DNA of 6,556 nucleotides from an uncultured Eubacteriales bacterium (lineage in GTDB: Bacteria > Bacillota > Clostridia > Christensenellales > UBA1242): contig CARBWQ010000050.1 of NCBI GenBank assembly GCA_948949055.1, forward strand, positions 1 through 6,556, written 5' to 3'. Position 1 is the stretch's first letter. The number at the start of each line of letters is the position of its first letter. This document shows, one piece after another, positions 1-4,267 of the stretch. The notes beneath the pieces are model-generated. The model did not search any database. It saw nothing but the letters and a program-made list of their open reading frames with translations, and was not told where the DNA came from. Made by a program: the position numbers and the translations under genes.

Positions 1-3
1 TAA

Positions 4-79
4 GCCCTGATAGCTCAGTCGGTAGAGCAAAGGACTGAAAATCCTTGTGTCGGTGGTTCGATTCCACCTTAGGGCACCA
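4..79 (+). tRNA. tRNA-Phe (anticodon GAA)
   Basis: A complete 76-nt cloverleaf can be folded by eye. The acceptor GCCCTGA pairs with TTAGGGC (one G-U), the D stem is GCTC/GAGC, and the anticodon stem AAGGA/TCCTT encloses loop CTGAAAA with anticodon GAA. The T stem GGTGG/CCACC encloses TTCGATT. The 3' CCA is encoded (77-79). It is the first tRNA visible, and its promoter is not in the window, so the cluster may begin further upstream. Its 3' half and downstream flank are repeated 70 bases later. Confidence 0.97.
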
Positions 80-173
80 AAAAGTGCACGAAGTGGAGAG
101 AACCTCAAATCTCTTGAAAGTAAGGGTTCGATTCCACCTTAGGGCATCAAAAAGTGCACGAAGTGGATAGAAC
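55..173 (+). repeat. 49-bp direct repeat covering the tRNA-Phe 3' end
   Basis: Bases 55-103 and 125-173 are direct repeats 70 bases apart, identical at 47 of 49 positions (differences at 77/147 and 98/168). Each copy starts in the T arm, runs through the acceptor 3' strand and CCA (TCA in the second copy) and continues 24 bases beyond the tRNA. The 21 bases between the copies match the corresponding tRNA-Phe bases only weakly. This could be a decayed tandem tRNA duplication or a duplicated tRNA-type attachment core. Tandem duplication fits better, because a third, weaker copy follows at the same spacing. Confidence 0.85.
84..149 (+). pseudogene. Decayed tRNA-Phe copy 1
   Basis: This stretch aligns with tRNA-Phe from the D arm (GCAC..GTGGAG against GCTC..GTAGAG) to the 3' end. 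The T loop TTCGATT and the acceptor 3' strand TTAGGGC are intact. It is not a working tRNA. The 5' acceptor strand is missing, three of the five T-stem pairs are lost (AAGGG facing CCACC), the anticodon loop is scrambled, and the terminal CCA has become TCA. It lies between tRNA-Phe and tRNA-Thr, so it is presumably transcribed in the same precursor. The left boundary is approximate. Confidence 0.6.
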
Positions 174-216
174 TTGAACAATAAAATGTTAGAATTCTAT
201 TCCATTTAGAGTACCA
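154..216 (+). pseudogene. Decayed tRNA-Phe copy 2, more degenerate
   Basis: A third unit begins with the same GTGCACGAAGTGGA block as the previous copy. It ends in a degenerate T-loop and acceptor (TTCTATTCCATTTAGAGTACCA-like), finishing with ACCA at 213-216. It sits about 68-70 bases after the preceding copy. No stable T stem or acceptor stem can be formed. It appears to be an older duplicate of the tRNA-Phe unit that has lost function. Alignment was by eye only, so boundaries are uncertain. Confidence 0.45.
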
Positions 217-250
217 TAAGACCAAATGGCTAAATTCAAAAGGACACTAT

Positions 251-325
251 GCTGGTGTGGCTCAATGGTAGAGCAGCTGACTTGTAATCAGCAGGTTGAA
301 GGTTCGATTCCTTTCACCAGCTCCA
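251..325 (+). tRNA. tRNA-Thr (anticodon TGT)
   Basis: A complete 75-nt cloverleaf. The acceptor GCTGGTG (251-257) pairs with CACCAGC (315-321). The D arm is GCTC..GAGC. The anticodon stem GCTGA/TCAGC encloses loop CTTGTAA with anticodon TGT. The T loop is TTCGATT. The discriminator is T322 and CCA is encoded at 323-325. It is part of the same plus-strand cluster as the flanking tRNAs. Confidence 0.97.
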
Positions 326-327
326 AA

Positions 328-348
328 AAAGCACCTTTAAGGTGCTTT
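328..348 (+). terminator. Hairpin between tRNA-Thr and tRNA-Tyr
   Basis: AAAGCACC (328-335) pairs with GGTGCTTT (341-348) around loop TTTAA. On the plus strand the following TTTAAATTTA is a weak U tract, so this may be a leaky terminator or a processing hairpin rather than a full stop. On the minus strand the stem is followed by T6, but no minus-strand gene is seen that would use it. Confidence 0.5.
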
Positions 349-356
349 AAATTTAT

Positions 357-441
357 GGGTAGGTTGCAGAGCGGCCAAATGCAACGGACTGTAAATCCGT
401 CGACTTCGTCTTCGATGGTTCGAATCCATCCCTGCCCACCA
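357..441 (+). tRNA. tRNA-Tyr (anticodon GTA)
   Basis: An 85-nt class II tRNA. The acceptor GGGTAGG (357-363) pairs with CCTGCCC (431-437, one G-U). The anticodon stem ACGGA/TCCGT encloses loop CTGTAAA with anticodon GTA. A long variable arm (around CGACTTCGTCTTCGA) follows, as expected for bacterial tRNA-Tyr. The T arm is GATGG/CCATC with loop TTCGAAT. Discriminator A438 is followed by an encoded CCA. It is the last gene of the cluster. Confidence 0.97.
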
Positions 442-488
442 AAATCGCTATAACCCTTATAAATAAAGGGGAGTAGCGATTTTTTTTT
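442..488 (+). terminator. Rho-independent terminator of the tRNA cluster
   Basis: AAATCGCTA (442-450) pairs with TAGCGATTT (474-482), with an inner stem CCCTT (454-458) / AAGGG (466-470). The outer stem runs directly into a run of eight T (481-488). This is a strong plus-strand terminator immediately after tRNA-Tyr. Confidence 0.92.
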
Positions 489-489
489 A

Positions 490-600
490 ATGTTAAAATA
501 TATTGATTTTATTTTATACTATTTTGTTTTATAAAGATTAAAATTATAAGTGTTACTTAATATTATAAAAATCTTTTAAAATAATCTAAAAATTCAAAAT
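490..600. other. AT-rich gap with nothing recognised
   Basis: This stretch is almost entirely A and T. It contains no ORF with a plausible ribosome binding site and no hairpin of note. It separates the tRNA terminator from the minus-strand small-RNA unit at 601-705. Confidence 0.6.
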
Positions 601-670
601 AAAAAAAGACAATGTAAAGTGTCTTAAAAAACATTGTCTTTCCTATGTAACTGCTTATATCTAAGCAGTT
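601..670 (-). ncRNA. Candidate small RNA of about 70 nt, two hairpins
   Basis: Read on the minus strand, a predicted transcript starts near 670 and has three parts. First is a 5' hairpin, AACTGCTTA / TAAGCAGTT with loop GATA (670-649). Then comes a short single-stranded linker, CATAGGA-like (648-642). Last is an 11-bp hairpin, AAAGACAATGT / ACATTGTCTTT (641-605), running into T7 (607-601), which is a textbook intrinsic terminator. A SigA-type promoter lies at the right distance upstream (677-705). No protein gene lies between promoter and terminator except a possible 22-codon reading frame starting inside the terminator stem. I do not recognise a known RNA family. The RNA is inferred from promoter, structure and terminator spacing alone. 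Confidence 0.55.
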
Positions 671-676
671 GTTTGT

Positions 677-705
677 ATTATACAATATTTATTTACAAAA
701 GTAAA
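677..705 (-). promoter_or_regulatory. SigA-type promoter for the candidate small RNA
   Basis: On the minus strand, TTTACT (705-700), a 17-base spacer and a perfect TATAAT (682-677) form a good housekeeping promoter. The expected start is A670, the first base of the 5' hairpin. Confidence 0.6.
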
Positions 706-806
706 GTATTTTTTTACAAAATTATTAAAAATTTAAAAATATTTTATAAAAACCAAATATATAAGGGGGATTTGATGCTTAAAGTAGAAAAATAAGTCAT
801 AATTAA

Positions 807-831
807 ACCCCTAAGTTAATTACGTAGGGGT
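807..831 (-). terminator. Terminator of the flavin-reductase-like gene
   Basis: On the minus strand, ACCCCTA (831-825) pairs with TAGGGGT (813-807) and is followed by TTTAATTAT, eight bases past the stop codon of the gene at 839-1753. The U tract is moderate. The hairpin also reads as a weak terminator on the plus strand. Confidence 0.65.
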
Positions 832-838
832 GCTTTAT

Positions 839-1753
839 TTATTTCCTTTTTTTCTCTTTGTGACGTTTGTCATTGATTAATTCTAATGCTTTTTCATCTA
901 TTAATGTTATTCTTTCTTCTTTGGCTAGTTTTACCATTTGAGTTAGGGCAGATTTTAAGAAAATTCTTGGTATTTTGGTTAATTTTTGGCAAGCTTGTTC
1001 GGTAAACTTTACTTCTGGGTCTATTCTAGAAGAAGCGTATATTACTGAGCTTATATCTCCTTCTTTTGCTTGTATTTTTTCAGGAATAGGTTTTGAAAAT
1101 TTTGTATACCAAAAATTTGTGCTATCTCTATATCCATAATCGACAGGAATTCTTGGAAAGTTTTTTGCTTTAACACCATTAATAATTGTATTGTAATATT
1201 TTTCTATCATCAAAATTTTATCAATTTTTAAAATGAAGTGTGCACCGAATTTGCTTGTAATGCCATTAAAGTTTCTATAAGGGGGATTATAGCCGTCTAG
1301 ATTACCTGGTTTATCGTTGAAAGCTTCTTCAAGAGAGTCATCCCAAGTGCATTCAAAAACTTGAAAAGAATCTTTTATAATTTGTGGTCTATCTTTGCTG
1401 ATATTACTATCTACTAGATTGAATAAGCAATTTTTCATTTTTTCTTCTGTTGTATCTCCTGGAAATCCTAGTCTTACAGCTTCCTTGAAATATTTTCTTT
1501 TATCAGTTATAAAATTTAATGATGCTTTTTTAGTACGTAAAATGTTTTGTGCTGTGTTTGAATTGTTTCTACATTCTAGTATCATCGCGTAATAATCTTT
1601 TCCTGCTACATAATAAGGAAAACACAATGAATAAGCTCCTAAATTGGTTTTACCACTTTCAGATATAGTTCCTATCAATATTGTAGGCATAGGATAAAAA
1701 GCTGATGTTTGATAAAAATTATCTACAATTCTTAAATCTTTAAAATCGTCCAT
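839..1753 (-). CDS. Flavin-reductase-like FMN-binding protein with C-terminal PCP_red-like domain
   Basis: The protein has 304 residues. Residues about 20-190 resemble the flavin reductase-like (DIM6/NTAB) split-barrel family. The segment PTILIGTISESGKTNLGAYS (23-42) matches the usual beta strand, glycine turn and 'N-L' pattern near the FMN phosphate, and NTAQNILRTKKASLNFI (66-82) matches the typical 'hT..ni..t..fvvN' stretch. Residues about 250-296 (starting FTEQACQKLTKIPRIF) resemble the small C-terminal PCP_red-type domain (eA...L..iP.f.r...........A.e.....It...l), known from protochlorophyllide reductase subunit B and from unrelated redox proteins. A basic tail ends the protein. Flavin binding is expected; the substrate is unknown. 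No convincing Shine-Dalgarno sequence precedes the ATG, but an excellent promoter does. It is a single gene, divergent from the dehydrogenase at 1886. The family assignment is by motif recall, and the C-terminal call is the less certain part. Confidence 0.75.
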   Translation of the reverse strand: MDDFKDLRIVDNFYQTSAFYPMPTILIGTISESGKTNLGAYSLCFPYYVAGKDYYAMILECRNNSNTAQNILRTKKASLNFITDKRKYFKEAVRLGFPGDTTEEKMKNCLFNLVDSNISKDRPQIIKDSFQVFECTWDDSLEEAFNDKPGNLDGYNPPYRNFNGITSKFGAHFILKIDKILMIEKYYNTIINGVKAKNFPRIPVDYGYRDSTNFWYTKFSKPIPEKIQAKEGDISSVIYASSRIDPEVKFTEQACQKLTKIPRIFLKSALTQMVKLAKEERITLIDEKALELINDKRHKEKKRK

Positions 1754-1792
1754 AGTTTACTTATTATCTTTTAAATTCTTATATATTATATG

Positions 1793-1821
1793 ATTATAAG
1801 AAAATGTTGATAATTTGTAAA
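1793..1821 (-). promoter_or_regulatory. SigA-type promoter for the flavin-reductase-like gene
   Basis: On the minus strand, TTTACA (1821-1816), a 17-base spacer and TATAAT (1798-1793) give a near-consensus housekeeping promoter. It predicts a leader of about 32 bases before the ATG at 1753. Confidence 0.7.
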
Positions 1822-1839
1822 ATTTTTAAAAGTTTTTAT

Positions 1840-1868
1840 TTGATTTAATTTAATAATTAGTCTATAAT
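1840..1868 (+). promoter_or_regulatory. SigA-type promoter for the short-chain dehydrogenase
   Basis: TTGATT (1840-1845), a 17-base spacer and a perfect TATAAT (1863-1868). The expected start near 1875 leaves a leader of only about 11 bases, with the Shine-Dalgarno TTAGGAG (1874-1880) at the very 5' end of the mRNA. It lies back to back with the minus-strand promoter at 1793-1821. Confidence 0.6.
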
Positions 1869-1885
1869 TTCAGTTAGGAGATAAT

Positions 1886-2623
1886 ATGATTAGAAAAGCT
1901 ATATTAGTAGTGGGTGGAAGCAGTGATATTGGCAAAGCAATAATAAAAAGATTTGCTGAAAATGGTTTTGATATATATGCTACTCAAAGAAATGGTTCTT
2001 TGCATGATGTTGAAGAGGTATGTAAAGAAAAAGGTGTGGATTTAAAAACTTTTAATTTAGATGTTAAAGATTTAAATGCGATGTCTGGTTTATTTCAAAA
2101 GCTGAAAGAAGATGGAGTTTATTTGGATTGCGTTGTATATTGTGCTGGACTTTCTCTTGATGAAAAATTGCTAATGGATGAGAGTTGTGAAAATATAGCA
2201 GAAATTATAGATGTAAATCTTAAAGGTGCAGTATATTGTGGCAGGGAATCTATGAAATATTTTTGTAATCTTAAACATGGCTCTATAATTTTTATTTCTT
2301 CATTGTATGGTATTTATGGTGGATCATGCGAAAGTGTTTATTCGGCGACTAAGGGAGGACTTATTGCTCTCACCAAATCTTTATCACAAGAATGTGGAGG
2401 TTTTAATGTACGAGTAAATTGTATTGCGCCAGGTTATATTAATACTAAGATGACTGAGAGATATAATAATGAAGATAAATTGGCAATTAAATCTGTTACG
2501 CCTCTTAAACGGTTGGGTGAACCAGATGATATCGCAGGTGTAGTGAAATTTCTTTCTGGTGATGATTCTGCGTTTATTACAGGTGAAACGATAGTGGTTT
2601 CGGGAGGAGCAGTTAGATATTAA
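1886..2623 (+). CDS. Short-chain dehydrogenase/reductase, FabG-like
   Basis: A 245-residue classical SDR of the usual length, expected to be a cytosolic NAD(P)H-dependent oxidoreductase. The Rossmann glycine motif GGSSDIG is at 10-16. Arg35 after the second strand suggests NADPH preference. The acidic Asp59-Val60 adenine-contact position is present. The catalytic tetrad is Asn111, Ser139, Tyr152 and Lys156 (YSATK). The cofactor-loop motif CIAPGYINTKM (179-189) and the C-terminal ITGETIVVSGGA are typical of FabG (3-oxoacyl-ACP reductase). The usual NNAG motif is altered to YCAG (85-88). The ATG has Shine-Dalgarno TTAGGAG at good spacing. The gene stands alone with its own promoter and terminator and no fatty-acid genes nearby, so a role outside core fatty-acid synthesis is quite possible and the substrate cannot be stated. 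Confidence 0.9.
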   Translation: MIRKAILVVGGSSDIGKAIIKRFAENGFDIYATQRNGSLHDVEEVCKEKGVDLKTFNLDVKDLNAMSGLFQKLKEDGVYLDCVVYCAGLSLDEKLLMDESCENIAEIIDVNLKGAVYCGRESMKYFCNLKHGSIIFISSLYGIYGGSCESVYSATKGGLIALTKSLSQECGGFNVRVNCIAPGYINTKMTERYNNEDKLAIKSVTPLKRLGEPDDIAGVVKFLSGDDSAFITGETIVVSGGAVRY

Positions 2624-2635
2624 GAAGACTAAGAT

Positions 2636-2667
2636 AAAGAAAAGGTAAAAATACCTTTTCTTTTTTT
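2636..2667 (+). terminator. Rho-independent terminator after the dehydrogenase
   Basis: AAAGAAAAGGTA (2636-2647) and TACCTTTTCTTT (2652-2663) form a perfect 12-bp stem with an AAAA loop, running into a T stretch that ends at 2667. It isolates the dehydrogenase gene from the spoIIA operon downstream. Confidence 0.9.
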
Positions 2668-2670
2668 ATT

Positions 2671-2700
2671 TGTGGATATTCGCCGAAATCATCTAAATTT
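2671..2700 (+). promoter_or_regulatory. Weak SigH-like promoter and Spo0A-box candidate before spoIIAA
   Basis: The spoIIA operon is driven by SigH and Spo0A in Bacillus. Here CGCCGAA (2681-2687) differs from the degenerate Spo0A box TGNCGAA at one position. TGTGGATAT (2671-2679) and TCTAAATTT (2692-2700), 12 bases apart, resemble a SigH promoter (RNAGGAWWW / RNNGAATWW) with two mismatches each. No good SigA promoter was found in the gap. The assignment rests mainly on knowledge of the operon and is tentative. Confidence 0.3.
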
Positions 2701-2757
2701 TGCATGTTTCTATATGTTAACATTTTTCTATCAAATAAAAGCTGTCTAGGAGGAAAT

Positions 2758-3066
2758 ATGCGAATTAAAAGCAAAGTTTATAATGGCACATTATATGTCG
2801 TTTTGTGTGGAGAACTTGATGAACATTCAGCTAGTCATACAAGAATAACGCTGGACGATATTTTTGCCGGAGGGGATTTTAATCAAATAATAATAGATTT
2901 GTCTGAACTTGAATTTATGGATAGTACTGGAATTGGTGTTCTGATAGGTCGTTACAAAAAAATGAAGACGAGAAATATTCCTATTTTTATTTGTAACCCT
3001 TCAAAACATGCTGAAAAGATATTTAAGATGACTGGGCTTTATGAAATTATGCCTAAAATTGTTTAA
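2758..3066 (+). CDS. spoIIAA: SpoIIAA, anti-sigma F factor antagonist
   Basis: A 102-residue STAS-domain protein. When unphosphorylated it binds SpoIIAB and releases SigF in the forespore; SpoIIAB inactivates it by phosphorylation. The signature GELDEHSA (18-25) corresponds to GELDHHTA in B. subtilis, and FMDSTGIGVLIGRYK (53-67) carries the phospho-acceptor Ser56, equivalent to Ser58 there. The chosen ATG at 2758 has CTAGGAGG (2746-2753) at ideal spacing. An in-frame ATG at 2704 would add 18 unrelated residues and has no ribosome binding site. The C-terminus stops at LYEIMPKIV, about 15 residues shorter than in B. subtilis. It is the first gene of the operon, 10 bases ahead of spoIIAB. Confidence 0.95.
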   Translation: MRIKSKVYNGTLYVVLCGELDEHSASHTRITLDDIFAGGDFNQIIIDLSELEFMDSTGIGVLIGRYKKMKTRNIPIFICNPSKHAEKIFKMTGLYEIMPKIV

Positions 3067-3076
3067 AGGAGAGAAT

Positions 3077-3523
3077 ATGGTTAAATCAAATTTTATGGAA
3101 GTGAATTTTAAAGCTTTATCAATTAATGAAGGCTTTGCAAGAATTTGCGTAGCAGGGTTTTGTGTACAACTTAATCCATCAATAGATGAATTGAATGACA
3201 TCAAAACTGCTGTTTCGGAGGCTGTAACTAATTGTGTTGTTCATGCCTATCCAAAGCAAGGTGGCATTATTAATATGCGTTGTGAAATCGAAGGAGATAG
3301 CATAAAAATTGTTATTAAAGATTTTGGAGTTGGAATAAAAGATATCGAAAAGGCGAGAGAGCCTTTCTTCACTACAAAACCTAGCGAAGAGCGAAGTGGA
3401 ATGGGCTTTGCTGTTATGGAAAGTTTTATGGATAGTGTAGAAGTTTCAAAAAATGAAGAGGGAGGCACTACTGTCACAATGTATAAGCAGGTAATCAGTG
3501 CTTTGCAGGTGGGCAATGCTTGA
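3077..3523 (+). CDS. spoIIAB: SpoIIAB, anti-sigma F factor and serine kinase
   Basis: A 148-residue GHKL-fold protein of normal family length. It holds SigF inactive in an ATP-dependent complex and phosphorylates SpoIIAA on serine. The N box EAVTNCVVHAY (48-58) supplies catalytic Glu48 and Mg-binding Asn52. The G1 box DFGVGI (82-87) is followed by the ATP-lid segment EPFFTT (95-100), and the G2 box ERSGMGFAVM spans 105-114. The ATG at 3077 follows AAAGGAGAG at good spacing; an in-frame upstream ATG at 3041 lies inside spoIIAA and lacks a ribosome binding site. It is flanked by its two partners: spoIIAA ends 10 bases before it and sigF overlaps its last 8 bases. Confidence 0.96.
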   Translation: MVKSNFMEVNFKALSINEGFARICVAGFCVQLNPSIDELNDIKTAVSEAVTNCVVHAYPKQGGIINMRCEIEGDSIKIVIKDFGVGIKDIEKAREPFFTTKPSEERSGMGFAVMESFMDSVEVSKNEEGGTTVTMYKQVISALQVGNA

Positions 3524-4241
3524 TAACGCCTCAATTTTGCTATTGGTCGAAAAAGCTCAACAGGGCGATCAAGAAGCAAAATCGGTGCTAATAGAGGAAA
3601 ATTCGCCACTCATAAAAAGCGTAATCAAACGTTTTCGAGATAAGGGTGTTGAGTATGATGATTTATATCAAATTGGTTGTATGGGTTTTTTAAAAGCTAT
3701 TAAAAACTTTAACCCAGAATTTGGTGTAAAATTTTCAACCTATGTTGTACCTATGGTGATTGGAGAAGTTAAAAGATTTATGAGGGATGACGGCTCGATT
3801 AAGGTTTCTCGTGCTTTAAAGTCCTTAAATCTGCAAATTAATCGATATGTAGAAGGGTTTTGTCATGATAATCAGCGTTCGCCAACGATAGAAGAACTTT
3901 CTAAACATTTTAATGTTGATCAGCAGGAGATTGTTTTAGCTATGGATTCGGCGAAAATGCCTCTTTCTTTGTATACGCCTATTGAAGATGATTCAGAAAG
4001 TCTGGCATTAATAGATAGAATTGAGTCGCAAGAAGATGAGAACGGAAAAATGCTTGATAATTTTGCTTTGACTGAACTTGTGAAAAGACTTGATTATAGA
4101 GATCGAAAGATTATATTATTAAGGTATTATTTTGATAAAACCCAAAGTGAAATTGCAAAAGAACTTAATATTTCGCAGGTGCAAGTTTCAAGATTGGAAA
4201 ATAAAATACTAAATACTTTGCGAAATAAATTGACATTATAA
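3516..4241 (+). CDS. sigF: RNA polymerase sigma-F factor (SpoIIAC)
   Basis: A 241-residue sigma-70 family factor, the first forespore-specific sigma factor. Region 2 spans about 30-98, with DDLYQIGCMGFLKAIKNF (48-65) and FSTYVVPMVIGEVKRFMR (73-90) for core binding and -10 recognition. Region 3 is about 105-155, and region 4 is about 186-238 with the helix-turn-helix TQSEIAKELNISQVQVSRLE (209-228) for the -35 element. The adjacent spoIIAA and spoIIAB genes make it SigF rather than its close relative SigG. I chose ATG 3516 because AGGTGGG lies just upstream and it gives a normal N-terminus; GTG 3498 in the same frame would add six residues. The start overlaps the end of spoIIAB by 8 bases, suggesting translational coupling that keeps sigma and anti-sigma in balance. 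Confidence 0.95.
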   Translation: MLDNASILLLVEKAQQGDQEAKSVLIEENSPLIKSVIKRFRDKGVEYDDLYQIGCMGFLKAIKNFNPEFGVKFSTYVVPMVIGEVKRFMRDDGSIKVSRALKSLNLQINRYVEGFCHDNQRSPTIEELSKHFNVDQQEIVLAMDSAKMPLSLYTPIEDDSESLALIDRIESQEDENGKMLDNFALTELVKRLDYRDRKIILLRYYFDKTQSEIAKELNISQVQVSRLENKILNTLRNKLTL

Positions 4242-4267
4242 AAAAGCGATTGTACAATCGCTTTTTT
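4241..4267. terminator. Bidirectional terminator shared by sigF and the lipoprotein gene
   Basis: A perfect palindrome, AAAAAGCGATT / AATCGCTTTTT with loop GTAC (4241-4266), has A/T runs on both sides, so it works as an intrinsic terminator in both directions. The sigF stop codon (4239-4241) and the convergent lipoprotein stop codon (4268-4266) both touch the stem. Confidence 0.92.

Noticed and set aside
226..453. 75-codon plus-strand reading frame across the tRNA-Thr and tRNA-Tyr genes
   Set aside because: It is read straight through two complete tRNA genes and has no ribosome binding site.
764..831. Six-codon ORF (ATG at 775, peptide MLKVEK) after AAGGGGG, followed by a hairpin, resembling a leader-peptide attenuator; GGGG at 765-769 could compete for CCCC at 808-811
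   Set aside because: No plus-strand gene lies downstream to be regulated and no promoter is evident. The hairpin is better explained as the terminator of the convergent gene.
1395..1592. 65-codon plus-strand frame inside the flavin-reductase-like gene
   Set aside because: It is antisense to a gene with clear family motifs and has no start signal of its own.
3001..3609. Minus-strand frames opposite the spoIIA genes
   Set aside because: They are shadows of spoIIAA, spoIIAB and sigF, with no ribosome binding sites and no recognisable protein.
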